Shown here piece after piece: positions 44,533-53,478 of a stretch of 64,000 nucleotides of DNA. The notes under the pieces were generated by a model. That model was given only the letters and a program-made list of their open reading frames with translations. It did no database searches and was not told the origin of the DNA. The stretch is from positions 62,001 to 126,000 of the forward strand of contig NZ_FNAC01000009.1 of NCBI RefSeq assembly GCF_900101705.1, in the 5' to 3' direction. The first letter of the stretch is position 1. The number at the start of each line of letters is the position of its first letter. The DNA comes from Algoriphagus faecimaris (GTDB lineage: Bacteria > Bacteroidota > Bacteroidia > Cytophagales > Cyclobacteriaceae). A program made the translations under genes and the position numbers.

Positions 44533-47500
44533 TCACAAAAGTTTTTTCCTCATCATAAAAATCAAAACTCCCAAAGCCAGAAGTACCATTAAACCTCCAA
44601 AAAACATAAAATAGGATGGAGTTTTCTCTTTTTTCAAGGGTATGGGGTGCTTTTGACCGATGAGAATCAATCCAGACCAATAGGTCGGCATCAAAGCTCT
44701 GCCTTTGGAATTTTTCAAATATTCCAATTTGGCGAATTGAAGAGCCTGATCCAGTGATTCACCTGATGCAACCAAATCCAGAAAATATTCCGATATCAAA
44801 GCACCGGCCTTTTCATCTGTCTTGGTCAAGGAAGTTAGCAAAGACTCACTCCCCGCATAGTTGAAAGCATGAGCAAGGGAAATCATCCCCTCCCCAGCTT
44901 GATACACAGGCAATCCCGTCTCGCAGGCAGTCAGCATTACCAATCCGGCCGAGATTCCCTGATCGTACAGTTCATAAGCATAGAGCAAATTTTCATCCTC
45001 TTTCCTTTCCTTGGCAAAAACCAAGTAGGATCGTTCCGGAGAAATATTGTCAGAATAGGCATGTGTGGCCAATTGGAGGACAGGAACGGATCCAGACAAC
45101 TCTTTGAAATTCTGGACACTGGAAGATTCAAAAAGGTAAGTGGTACCGTCAAATTCCCGCTCGACTTTCTGAGCCAAATCCAAGGCAAATGGCTGTGGAA
45201 GTAAGCGTAGGTAATCCTCCACCGCCGGATCACTGACAAGGTTTTGAGTCCTGTAGGTAGATTTCATCTCATCCGTAAAAACCGGCGCAAAGGCAATGGC
45301 TTTCTCGGAATAAGCCAAGCTTTGATTTTGAGCCAGCTGAGATCTAGAAAAGGCATAGGAAAACGCATAATCTTTCAATAAGGTCCGATCAGAGATCTCT
45401 TCAAAAGTCCTCAATTCCTCCCGAATCAATTGATCAAAATTCAAACTAAAAAGGACGCCATCCGGGATGATTTTGACCGAACCTAATCCAACATATTTTT
45501 CGATCGGCTGCCACAGCTGCTGATAGAGTGCAAATGCAGCTCGGCTATAGTCTTCCAGAGAAAGCTCAGGCGTAAGGATTGCTTGGATCTCATCGGGAGG
45601 TATGCCAATGTCCTTAAAATCCCTTTTTCCTCCAGATTCAACTAGCGCATAAAGTCGGCCATCGACCTGAATCCACTGCAGCAAGGTCTCTGCACCCGGT
45701 TCAAAAACAAACCCATCCCAAGACTTCCCATATCGCAACTCAAAATAAGACGGGTAGGCAGACTTTAATTCATCAAGAAAGGCTTTCCAGTCAGAAAGTA
45801 ACTTTGCCAAATCAATAGTTTGCTCTTCCCCTTCCTCCCAGATAGCATCCAATCGAGTTCGGATCGAGTCTTCCCTAGCAATCCACATGACTGGAATATC
45901 TCTGAACTTCACCGATTCTTGGGAAAAAATCCGACTCCTCAATCGGGCGTAAATGGACGATTCATGAAGAGAAAGGAGCTTATTCAAATAGTTTTCCTCC
46001 TGAGTTTGTGTATAAAGCCTGACCAAAACGCTTTTGTAAAAATCAATCAGCTCCTGATTCCTAGCTGTCAATATTCCCTGATCCTCTACCGCATAGAGGA
46101 GTGTTTTTCGCAGTTCCAAGATATCCATTGCCTGCCCCATCCAAGCATCTAGCTGCTTCAGATGGGCGGGGTTATCTTTCTCATGAAGTTGATCCTCCAG
46201 CTTGGACTTCAAGAGAAGAATCTGCGGCAGCTCGAGCTGGGCCTGAAGGGAATCCAGCAAGCTTGAAGCGTTTTTCATTTTGTCGGTCAAAAGCTTCTCT
46301 GCTTTGAGCAGTTGGCTTTTGGATTTTTCAAATTGCCCCAGATTGAAATGCACACGTGCTGTAAAAAAATACTGAAGAAAATTACGATCCACCTGATCAC
46401 CATTGACCCAAACGGTGTAATCCAAGGCTTGTTGAGCCATTTTAAGTCCCTTTTCTCCCACTTGATTCTTAGAATAAAAATCTGCCGCATGCCCCATGTA
46501 CTCTAAGAATATCGGGTCGTAAAAGTCATTCATGACCGACCCATAATATTCCCCAGCCTGATCATAGTGATACCCCGCCTCATTTACCACTGACTTATCT
46601 TCATAGAGCAAAGCCATAGTGTAATGCAAATCCCCCCACATCAGCGGATAAGATCCGTCTATTTTTTCCAGGTTGGTTTGGGCTTTCTTGAGCCAAGATT
46701 CCGCCCGCTGCAGCTGTTTAAGCTGACGGTAAGTCTGACCGATCATGATTTCCCGCTCGACGATTTTGGGGTGCAGTGCCGGTAGCTGTTCACGACTTGC
46801 CCGATCCGCTTCTAGAAGGAGTTTTAGTGCGCGCTGATAGTCGCCAATTCCCCGGTAGATTCCTGCAAGGTTGGTTTTTCCATTGAAAAAATTGGTTAAG
46901 GCTTGCTCTCTTTTTTTGGCCTTTGGATTTTTCCGAATAAAATCATCAAGCATAAATACCGCCTCATTAAGCTCCTTCATGCTTTTGGTGGCTTGCCCGG
47001 TGAAATTGTACAATCCCGCCAGATTGCTCTTCAGCATAGCTTTGCGATAGACTTGGTTGACGGGAGTGGGTTCTAAAGCGTCCAAGAGCTCCATGGCTTG
47101 CCCGAAATAGTAAAAGGAAGAATCAAACTGGGATTGATACCAATAGATGAGTCCCAGGTTTTGAGCTGAGATGTATTGGTTTTCTCCAATCAAGGCCCCG
47201 CTTTTTTCAAACTCCCGTCTGGCTTCGAGATGCAATTTTTTACTTTGGCTGAGCTCTCCCATTCGTTGGAAAATTTCACCTAATTCACTTTTGAGCTTGG
47301 CTGACTCCCCGAGAGAAAGCTTATCTCCAAAATTCAGTAATAAATTGGCATAGATCGCCTCGGCTTTAGGCAGTTCGCCCTGATCAAAATAATAACGAGC
47401 GGTTTTTTTGAAAATCTCTAGTCTTACTGATTGGGGCAGTTCCAAAGGTTCTACTTTGGATAAAAATTGCTCTATAAGATTTGAGTCTTCCGATTTTGCG

Positions 47501-47700
47501 ACCGCAAATAATTGATCGAGATTTGAGCTTAAGCTTTCAAGGCTATTTTGATCGGTCGCAACCCGGATAAACTGATCCAGGAAAAGACTGATCTCCTCTG
47601 GGTTTTTAGTCTCTTGGATCTTTTTCAATGGATTTTCCTTTTGTCCTTGTACCAAAAGAAGGGAAATTAAAATCACCTGTAGAACCCGAATCCCAAACAT
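44533..47700 (-). CDS. TPR-CHAT protein (caspase-like protease), membrane-anchored
   Basis: 1055 residues. Signal peptide (MFGIRVLQVILISLLLVQGQ), TPR repeats through about residue 560 (AEAIYANLLLNFGDKLSL, YWYQSQFDSSFYYFGQAMELL, AGIYRGIGDYQRALKLLLEAD), linker, then a CHAT domain with His880 (LQLATHAYSD) and Cys926 (MLTACETG) and typical GEGMISLAHAFNYAG. A C-terminal helix (MFFGGLMVLLALGVLIFMM, then RKKLL) ends at the cytoplasm, so the CHAT domain lies in the periplasm. Located between the anti-sigma-like TPR protein and the lipoproteins; likely one operon. Substrate unknown. Confidence 0.88.
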   Translation of the reverse strand: MFGIRVLQVILISLLLVQGQKENPLKKIQETKNPEEISLFLDQFIRVATDQNSLESLSSNLDQLFAVAKSEDSNLIEQFLSKVEPLELPQSVRLEIFKKTARYYFDQGELPKAEAIYANLLLNFGDKLSLGESAKLKSELGEIFQRMGELSQSKKLHLEARREFEKSGALIGENQYISAQNLGLIYWYQSQFDSSFYYFGQAMELLDALEPTPVNQVYRKAMLKSNLAGLYNFTGQATKSMKELNEAVFMLDDFIRKNPKAKKREQALTNFFNGKTNLAGIYRGIGDYQRALKLLLEADRASREQLPALHPKIVEREIMIGQTYRQLKQLQRAESWLKKAQTNLEKIDGSYPLMWGDLHYTMALLYEDKSVVNEAGYHYDQAGEYYGSVMNDFYDPIFLEYMGHAADFYSKNQVGEKGLKMAQQALDYTVWVNGDQVDRNFLQYFFTARVHFNLGQFEKSKSQLLKAEKLLTDKMKNASSLLDSLQAQLELPQILLLKSKLEDQLHEKDNPAHLKQLDAWMGQAMDILELRKTLLYAVEDQGILTARNQELIDFYKSVLVRLYTQTQEENYLNKLLSLHESSIYARLRSRIFSQESVKFRDIPVMWIAREDSIRTRLDAIWEEGEEQTIDLAKLLSDWKAFLDELKSAYPSYFELRYGKSWDGFVFEPGAETLLQWIQVDGRLYALVESGGKRDFKDIGIPPDEIQAILTPELSLEDYSRAAFALYQQLWQPIEKYVGLGSVKIIPDGVLFSLNFDQLIREELRTFEEISDRTLLKDYAFSYAFSRSQLAQNQSLAYSEKAIAFAPVFTDEMKSTYRTQNLVSDPAVEDYLRLLPQPFALDLAQKVEREFDGTTYLFESSSVQNFKELSGSVPVLQLATHAYSDNISPERSYLVFAKERKEDENLLYAYELYDQGISAGLVMLTACETGLPVYQAGEGMISLAHAFNYAGSESLLTSLTKTDEKAGALISEYFLDLVASGESLDQALQFAKLEYLKNSKGRALMPTYWSGLILIGQKHPIPLKKEKTPSYFMFFGGLMVLLALGVLIFMMRKKLL

Positions 47701-47702
47701 GG

Positions 47703-48422
47703 CTATTCGTTTAGCTTTTGGATTAACTCAGCGGCCTGAGGAAAATCGGACTGGGACAAGGACTCCATGGCCTTTTCCCGGTCTCCATTTTTCAAATGAA
47801 TCAGTCCTTGGTACCAAAATGCATCCGAGCGAAATACCGAAAGCGAATCCGTGGAAACCGCATCGAAATTTTCTAAGGCTAGTTCTAATTCGCCTAGCTT
47901 AAGACGGGAATTGCCCAAGTAAAATTGGAGCGTGTCTGAGTTATAACCCTCTGCCAGCAGACTTTCCCACCTTTTGGAAGCTCCATCGAAGTCTCCCCTT
48001 TTGTAATCGACCATACCCCGACCAAACTCATATTCGGAAAATGGATTCATCGCAGTAACCAAGCCAGGGTCCGGCTCAAAATAGCTCAGAAACAATTTCT
48101 CTTCTGGAGTTTGTCGAAGGAGAAAATATACCAAGGCAACCAACAGAAAGCCCAGACCTGCAGCGGCCACTTTTTGCCAAGGCTTGATCCAACTTTGCTT
48201 CGCTTTCGGCAACCTCTGATGGAAGTTTTTGATCTCATCTCTCATCAGGCTCAACTCAAGAATCCGAAGGTTTTCTTTCACCTCAGTCAGCACTTTGGAT
48301 AGATTTTCATCTCGAGAGAGAAGCGTTTCAAAGGATGCTCTTTCCTCTGGCGAAAGTTGATTTCGGAGATAGCGCTCGATCTGATCGAGCTTTTCGGGCG
48401 ATATGCTGGAAAAGTCCTTCAC
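47703..48422 (-). CDS. Anti-sigma-like membrane protein with periplasmic TPRs
   Basis: 239 residues, GTG start immediately after the sigma-factor stop (TAAGTG). Cytoplasmic N-terminal part ~80 residues (LDQIERYLRNQLSPEERASFE, a common start of FecR-like or unnamed anti-sigma proteins), one transmembrane helix ~86-103 (VAAAGLGFLLVALVYFLL), then periplasmic TPR-like helices (FGRGMVDYKRGDFDGASKRW, FYLGNSRLKLGELELALENF). Topology and position suggest it holds the co-encoded sigma factor, which is inference. Confidence 0.78.
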   Translation of the reverse strand: MKDFSSISPEKLDQIERYLRNQLSPEERASFETLLSRDENLSKVLTEVKENLRILELSLMRDEIKNFHQRLPKAKQSWIKPWQKVAAAGLGFLLVALVYFLLRQTPEEKLFLSYFEPDPGLVTAMNPFSEYEFGRGMVDYKRGDFDGASKRWESLLAEGYNSDTLQFYLGNSRLKLGELELALENFDAVSTDSLSVFRSDAFWYQGLIHLKNGDREKAMESLSQSDFPQAAELIQKLNE

Positions 48423-48977
48423 TTATCTAGGGTTAAGTTTGGATTTCATTTCTTTGATGCAGCGATATTTGCTATTTCGGGCGGTTTGCGGAGTCAGGTT
48501 CATTTCTTGGGCGATTTCTTCCATTCTTTTTTTCTCAAAGTAAAATGCCTTCAGGATCTGCCGACATTTTTCACCAAGCGTACGAAACACTGCCCAAGTC
48601 GCCTGAATCAGATCTTTTTCCTCCAGGACTACTTCCTCTGCCAACTCGGGGAATTCCTCCATGACTTGGGTTTGCATCTTTCGGTTTTCCCGAAGGTGAT
48701 AGAGCCACAGCTTTTTGGCGATTTGAATCAAAAAGCTCTGCAAACTGGCTCCAGGAAACAAAAAGAAATCAGCCTGCTTGGTTTTGTCCCAAAAGACCAA
48801 AAAGGCCTCTTGATACAAATCCTCTGCTTCGTGTAGGGAACCGCTATTGCTCATGATGTGATTTTTTACAATGGGCCAGCATTCCCTATACAGTGTTTCC
48901 ACCGCCTCAGAGTCATGCTTTTTGAGAGCCTGCAAAATTTCCTCTTGAAATAAATACCTGTTTTCTTTCTTATCCAT
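48423..48977 (-). CDS. ECF-type RNA polymerase sigma factor
   Basis: 184 residues from ATG 48977 (MDKKENRYLFQEEILQALKK). Region 2 includes EAEDLYQEAFLVFWDKTKQADFFLF; region 4 helix-turn-helix KKRMEEIAQEMNLTPQTARNSKYRCIKEMK. The frame extends upstream to 49082 without family similarity. First gene of the sigma/anti-sigma-like/CHAT/lipoprotein operon; likely self-regulated in the usual ECF manner. Confidence 0.85.
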   Translation of the reverse strand: MDKKENRYLFQEEILQALKKHDSEAVETLYRECWPIVKNHIMSNSGSLHEAEDLYQEAFLVFWDKTKQADFFLFPGASLQSFLIQIAKKLWLYHLRENRKMQTQVMEEFPELAEEVVLEEKDLIQATWAVFRTLGEKCRQILKAFYFEKKRMEEIAQEMNLTPQTARNSKYRCIKEMKSKLNPR

Positions 48978-49224
48978 TCTAAAAAGCCGAATCGGAAAAT
49001 AGAAGAAAATGAGTACATCCCCAATTGGATTTGCAAATTCTCCGTCATCTTCTTTATTACAATTAATAAAAAATGTCATCATTTGAGGGAGGAATAGGGG
49101 GCAAAAGATTGTTAAAATATCTATAATGCGGTTGGAAAAACAGTAAACCTCAGTCCATGCTTATTCTCAAAAAACTCAGCTGAAAAATATCCACTTATTC
49201 TTAAACGAATGCTGAAATTGATTT

Positions 49225-49232
49225 TATATTTG
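49225..49232 (+). promoter_or_regulatory. -7 promoter element before the glycosyltransferase gene
   Basis: Perfect TATATTTG, 17 bp before the ATG at 49250. No convincing TTG at the expected -33 position. Confidence 0.4.
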
Positions 49233-49249
49233 CCCAGCAAAACCCACCT

Positions 49250-50386
49250 ATGGACCTATTTTTACTCTGGACTCTCTTTAGCCTCGGGATAATCATTCAG
49301 GCAGTATATCTATTGGTGATTTTTGGCAGAGTAGCCTTTTTCAAAATCCCTTCCTCTTCACAAAAAACCAACAACGAGGAACCGGTAACCATCGTAGTTG
49401 CTGCCAGAAATGAGTTCAAGAATCTCAAAACACTCATCCCGAAACTTTTTGAGCAGGACTATCCCAAATACGATGTGCTCATTGTCAATGACAGAAGCAC
49501 AGACCGAACCAAAAGACTACTCGAGGAGATGATGGCTGTCTACCCTCGCCTTCGCTCTGTGACCATTCAGTATACTCCGGATCATGTGACTTCAAAAAAA
49601 TATGCGCTCACGCTTGGTATCAAAGTAGCCAAAAACGACGTCATCTTATTAACCGATGCCGACTGTGAGCCCAATTCTAACCAATGGATCCGGAAAATGA
49701 CTGCCCCTGTCCGGGAAAATGGCAAGCAATTCAGTATTGGCTACTCAGGCTATCAGCAAAAACCCGGATTCCTAAACCGATGGATCCAATTTGAAACTTT
49801 AATGACAGCATTGTATTACCTTTCATTCGGATTGTGGAAAACCCCATTTATGGCAGTAGGTAGAAATCTTTGCTATCGAAAGCAGTTCTTCATGGAAGTT
49901 AAGGCATTCAAGGGAATCTGGCATCTCGAAGGTGGCGATGATGACCTTTTTGTCAATCAATATGCCACCGGTAAAAACACCGCTGTTGTTCTGGATCCTG
50001 AGGCCAATACCACATCCAAGCCTAAGGAAAATTGGAAAGAATATAGAATCCAGAAGAAAAGGCATTTACATATCGGAAAATATTACCGAAGTGAAGACAA
50101 GCGGAAAATTGGCTTTTACGCACTTTCCCATGCATTATTTTGGACTGGAGGAATTGCTTTATTGATTTATTTTGGACTTAAACAAAATTGGGAACATTTT
50201 CTGATTGTTTTCGGTATTATCCTAGGAAGATCTATTCTCTTAGCTTCGATCTTCACTGCATCGAATAAAAAAATTAATGGAATCAAAGTACCTGCAAATA
50301 TCCTGATCAACGATTTTTTGTATCTGGGCTATTTTTGGATTTTAGGTTCCATTTCCCATCAGTCAAAAGACATTCAATGGAAATAA
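49250..50386 (+). CDS. Membrane glycosyltransferase, family 2
   Basis: 378 residues: N-terminal transmembrane helix (LFLLWTLFSLGIIIQAVYLLVI), GT-A domain with VTIVVAARNEFKNLKTLIPKLFEQDYPKYDVLIVNDRSTDRT, metal-binding TDADCEPN, GGDDDLFVNQ, RIQKKRHLHIGKYY, and two to three C-terminal helices. Transfers a sugar from a nucleotide sugar at the inner membrane; acceptor unknown, since no polysaccharide cluster is present. Overlaps the sigma gene by 10 bp. Confidence 0.88.
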   Translation: MDLFLLWTLFSLGIIIQAVYLLVIFGRVAFFKIPSSSQKTNNEEPVTIVVAARNEFKNLKTLIPKLFEQDYPKYDVLIVNDRSTDRTKRLLEEMMAVYPRLRSVTIQYTPDHVTSKKYALTLGIKVAKNDVILLTDADCEPNSNQWIRKMTAPVRENGKQFSIGYSGYQQKPGFLNRWIQFETLMTALYYLSFGLWKTPFMAVGRNLCYRKQFFMEVKAFKGIWHLEGGDDDLFVNQYATGKNTAVVLDPEANTTSKPKENWKEYRIQKKRHLHIGKYYRSEDKRKIGFYALSHALFWTGGIALLIYFGLKQNWEHFLIVFGIILGRSILLASIFTASNKKINGIKVPANILINDFLYLGYFWILGSISHQSKDIQWK

Positions 50387-50988
50387 ACGAACGCGGATTT
50401 TCTAACAAGGCTCTCGAGGATTTTGATCTGATCGACCGGGCCGTCGTACACAAAGATCAGCAAGCCTACGCTACCCTCATGAAGCGGTACAAAAAGGCTG
50501 TTTATTTCATGATTTTGAAAATGATTCGCGATGCAGATGATGCGGAGGATTTGACTATGGAGGCTTTTGCCAAAGCCTTTAAAAACCTCCACCGGTTTAA
50601 AAAAGACTACACCTTCTCTACCTGGTTATTTCGAATCGCCACTAATAATGCCATCGATTTTATTCGTAAGAAAAAACTCAAAACCATGAGCCTTAACAAT
50701 ACGCTTTCGGATGACAGTGGCAATGCCGTGACTATTGACGTAGAAGATGGAGACAACAATCCTCAAGACGAATTCATCAAATCACAGCGAATAGAAATGG
50801 TGCGCGTGTTTGTTGACAAACTACCCGCCAAATACAGAAAACTAGTTCAGCTCAGGTATTTTGATGAGCTATCCTATGAGGAGATCGCACAAGAACTCGA
50901 AAAGCCCTTAGGAACAGTAAAAGCCCAGCTCCACCGCTCCCGAGAACTCCTGTATGAAATCGCCTCAGGCAAAGAAAAACACATCTAA
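50377..50988 (+). CDS. ECF-type RNA polymerase sigma factor (RpoE-like)
   Basis: 203 residues from ATG 50377 (MEINERGFSNKALEDFDLID), overlapping the glycosyltransferase gene by 10 bp. Region 2: MIRDADDAEDLTMEAFAKAFKNLHRFKKDYTFSTWLFRIATNNAIDFIRKKK; region 4: LVQLRYFDELSYEEIAQELEKPLGTVKAQLHRSRELL. No anti-sigma gene adjacent; rsmG follows with no gap, a conserved arrangement. Confidence 0.92.
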   Translation: MEINERGFSNKALEDFDLIDRAVVHKDQQAYATLMKRYKKAVYFMILKMIRDADDAEDLTMEAFAKAFKNLHRFKKDYTFSTWLFRIATNNAIDFIRKKKLKTMSLNNTLSDDSGNAVTIDVEDGDNNPQDEFIKSQRIEMVRVFVDKLPAKYRKLVQLRYFDELSYEEIAQELEKPLGTVKAQLHRSRELLYEIASGKEKHI

Positions 50989-51633
50989 ATGAATTCGGGT
51001 ACCCAACTGATCCAGTCCTACTTTCCCAATCTCAGCGAAAAGCAAATCGAGCAATTTGAGCGTTTGCAATCGCTCTATGAAGAGTGGAATGCCAAAATCA
51101 ATGTGATCAGCCGCAAGGATATGGATCAGTTCTATGTGCATCATGTGCTGCACTCTTTGGGGATTGCCAAAGTGATGGGATTTCAGCCGGGCACCAAAGT
51201 TTTAGACATCGGTACGGGAGGAGGATTTCCGGGAATCCCATTAGCCATTCTTTTTCCAGAAACTCACTTTCACCTAGTAGATTCGATTGGAAAAAAAATT
51301 ACGGTTGTGAAAGAGGTAGCCAAAGCCCTTAAGCTTAGCAATGTAGAAGCCCAACAAGCACGGGCGGAGACATTAGTACGGAAATATGATTTTGTGATCA
51401 GCCGGGCCGTGACCCGTATGATAAATTTTTATCCTTGGGTCAAAGGAAAAATCAAGCGAGAGGATTTTAATGAATTTCCCAATGGTATCCTTTACCTCAA
51501 AGGAGGCGATGTGGATGAGGAAATGGAGGAAACAGGCAAATCCTATGTAACCTACCACTTAAGCGACTATTTCAAGAAAGATTTTTTTGAGACCAAAAAG
51601 GTGGTCTATATGCCTTGGGAGGATAAAAGGTAG
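50989..51633 (+). CDS. rsmG: 16S rRNA (guanine-527-N7)-methyltransferase
   Basis: 214 residues. GidB family: YEEWNAKINVISRKDMDQFYVHHVLHSLGI, SAM site KVLDIGTGGGFPGIPLAILFPETHFHLVDSIGKKI, FVISRAVTRM. Methylates G527 of 16S rRNA; loss gives low-level streptomycin resistance in other bacteria. ATG directly follows the sigma-factor stop. Confidence 0.95.
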   Translation: MNSGTQLIQSYFPNLSEKQIEQFERLQSLYEEWNAKINVISRKDMDQFYVHHVLHSLGIAKVMGFQPGTKVLDIGTGGGFPGIPLAILFPETHFHLVDSIGKKITVVKEVAKALKLSNVEAQQARAETLVRKYDFVISRAVTRMINFYPWVKGKIKREDFNEFPNGILYLKGGDVDEEMEETGKSYVTYHLSDYFKKDFFETKKVVYMPWEDKR

Positions 51634-51791
51634 ATTGGTTTTTGATTGTTCGGTGGCTGATGTTCCGTAAATCTAATTTTCAATTTTCAAGATCGGATAC
51701 TTTAAGGGATATTTCAGTAAAACTGAATTCTACAAGGTACACTTTAGAGAACTAATCGTGGTTCTCTAGATACAATCTCAAGACTTAATCT

Positions 51792-51850
51792 GTGCAATTT
51801 CAAAGTAAGAATCGTACAATTTTAAAATAATATTTGTACAATTTTAAAAT
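51792..51850 (+). repeat. Three 15-bp direct repeats with 22-bp period (operator-like)
   Basis: GTGCAATTTCAAAGT at 51792, GTACAATTTTAAAAT at 51814 and again at 51836. The spacing is exactly 22 bp (about two helical turns), so a protein would bind on one face. They end 20 bp before the ATPase gene, and the third covers the promoter -33 element. The remainder of 51634-51791 shows no gene. Confidence 0.8.
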
Positions 51851-51864
51851 TTGATGTTAATTTG
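51833..51864 (+). promoter_or_regulatory. Candidate promoter of the AAA+ ATPase gene
   Basis: TTTG (51833-51836), 20-nt spacer, TTAATTTG (51857-51864; one mismatch to TAnnTTTG). The ATG is only 6 bp further on, so the mRNA would be nearly leaderless. Confidence 0.5.
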
Positions 51865-51870
51865 TAGCAG

Positions 51871-53037
51871 ATGAATGTAATTAACCGGTGGATATACAGC
51901 GCAATACGGGAATACCAAAGCAAATACCCCATACTTGCAATCACAGGCCCAAGACAGTCAGGGAAGACTACCCTATTAAAGACACTTTTCCCAGACTATC
52001 GCTATGTCAGTTTGGAGAATCCAGATAATCGAGATTTTGCGCTAAAAGATCCAAATGGCTTTCTGGCAGAATACGACGATCAAGTCATCTTTGATGAAGT
52101 GCAACAAGCACCCGCAATATTTTCCTACCTGCAAACGCTCGTTGACAGCCGTCCAGGTCGAATGGGTGGATTCATCCTATCTGGCTCACAAAACTTCCAT
52201 CTAATGGAGCGAATAACCCAAAGCTTAGCAGGAAGAGTGGCTATTTTCAAGCTTTTGCCTCTGGACACGAGGGAACTCGCCGCAGCTAATATGCTTTCTG
52301 CCGATCCTTTTGACCAATTGGTTCATGGGTTTTACCCTGCAATGTATGACAGGAAGATTTCGCCCAGTATATTCTACTCGAATTACGTCCAAACCTACGT
52401 CAATCGAGACATCACAGAACTGATGGCTATCAGAGATTTGAGACAGTTTCAAAATTTCTTGGGCCTTTGTGCAGCACGTGCGGGTCAGCTATTAAATCTA
52501 AGCGCCTTGGCAAACGAAGCGGGAATCACTCAACCTACCGCTAAATCCTGGCTTTCGGCTTTGGAGTCTAGCTACATCACCTTTCAGCTGTATCCATTTC
52601 ATAAAAATTTTAGCAAGCGGGTGGTCAAAACCCCCAAGTTATATTTTTACGACACTGGTTTATTGGCTTTTCTTTTGAAAATCAAATCTAGAGAAACTCT
52701 GCTTACTCATCCTGTGAAAGGTGCTTTGTTTGAAAACATGATGATTGCTGAATTTCATAAGCAAATGCATCATGGATATAGTGACGAAAGTCCATGGTTT
52801 TGGCGAGACAATCATGGCAATGAAGTTGATCTTCTACTAGACAAAGGACTTTCCTTGGAGATCTTTGAGATCAAGGCAAGCACCACAGTGATGACTGAAA
52901 ACTTCAAAGGCTTGACCAAGTTTGAGCAGATCTCAGACCTTCCTATCACCGGCAAAGGCCTCATATATGCCGGAACTTCCAATCAAAATCGCTTACAGGG
53001 CAAGGTGATTTCTTGGCGAGATTTTTCTCCAAAGTAA
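51871..53037 (+). CDS. AAA+ ATPase with DUF4143 domain
   Basis: 388 residues. Walker A GPRQSGKTTLL (residues ~27-37), Walker B VIFDEVQQAP, sensor-like LSGSQNF, then winged-helix segment (LSALANEAGITQPTAKSWLSALESSYITFQL) and DUF4143 nuclease-like C-terminus (WFWRDNHGNEVDLLLDKGLSLEIFEIKAS; the E..VD...... EI K pattern resembles a PD-(D/E)XK fold). Widespread in Bacteroidota and archaea with no settled function. Preceded by three direct repeats; a truncated relative is at 53479. Confidence 0.9.
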   Translation: MNVINRWIYSAIREYQSKYPILAITGPRQSGKTTLLKTLFPDYRYVSLENPDNRDFALKDPNGFLAEYDDQVIFDEVQQAPAIFSYLQTLVDSRPGRMGGFILSGSQNFHLMERITQSLAGRVAIFKLLPLDTRELAAANMLSADPFDQLVHGFYPAMYDRKISPSIFYSNYVQTYVNRDITELMAIRDLRQFQNFLGLCAARAGQLLNLSALANEAGITQPTAKSWLSALESSYITFQLYPFHKNFSKRVVKTPKLYFYDTGLLAFLLKIKSRETLLTHPVKGALFENMMIAEFHKQMHHGYSDESPWFWRDNHGNEVDLLLDKGLSLEIFEIKASTTVMTENFKGLTKFEQISDLPITGKGLIYAGTSNQNRLQGKVISWRDFSPK

Positions 53038-53094
53038 TTGCAAAAGGGCCATCGAGTTTGGAAAGCATGAAGGGGAAATTTATTCTCCGATTCC

Positions 53095-53246
53095 CTGACA
53101 ATTCCCGCCGCATCACTTTTTTGCATCCTTCAAATGACCTAATTTGAAGGCTTAATTTTCGATAGCACTTGTATATTATTTTCAATACCAAGACCACCGG
53201 TCTTCCCCGCGATTATTATGCGCCTATGTCTTATCAAAACCTGTAG
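53095..53246 (+). pseudogene. Diverged copy of dnaE promoter and first codons
   Basis: Aligns without gaps to 55367-55518 at an offset of 2272 bp. The copy reads (TTG start) LYIIFNTKTTGLPRDYYAPM, then SYQNL and a stop, versus MYIIFDTETTGLPRDYNAPM in DnaE. The exonuclease DxE catalytic pair has become N and K, and the ATG has become TTG, so it cannot work. About half the differences are silent third-position changes (TTA/CTT, CGG/CGC, GAC/GAT, GCC/GCG, CCC/CCT, TCC/TCT). Confidence 0.88.
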
Positions 53247-53461
53247 TTAATCACCACTCCATTGTAGGGCAAAAAAGAAAATAGCCAATCCTTTGTCAGG
53301 ATATTATCCCGATACTTTACAGGTGGAGTAATCTGCACCTCTATAGTGGGGTCAGGTATTTCCATAATTGACTCTTCAAAGGTCCGTTTCTGATGGGTAT
53401 ATGAGATGGCTAGTTTCGATTCAGCAGTAATCAGCAATCGATCAGTAACTCGAAACCACTC
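53234..53461 (-). pseudogene. C-terminal remnant of an outer-membrane beta-barrel protein
   Basis: About 75 residues (VEWFRVTDRLLITAESKLAI ... WLFSFLPYNGVVINYRF-stop) with amphipathic strands and a terminal Phe, as in barrel proteins. A stop codon lies immediately upstream in frame and no signal peptide exists, so it is a 5'-truncated fragment. Its 3' end overlaps the dnaE-copy stop region. Confidence 0.5.
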
Positions 53462-53478
53462 GACCTATACTAACTGAG

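Noticed and set aside
51792-51850. Iterons as a replication origin
   Set aside because: Only three units, no Rep or DnaA-box cluster, and they sit over a promoter; an operator is the simpler reading.
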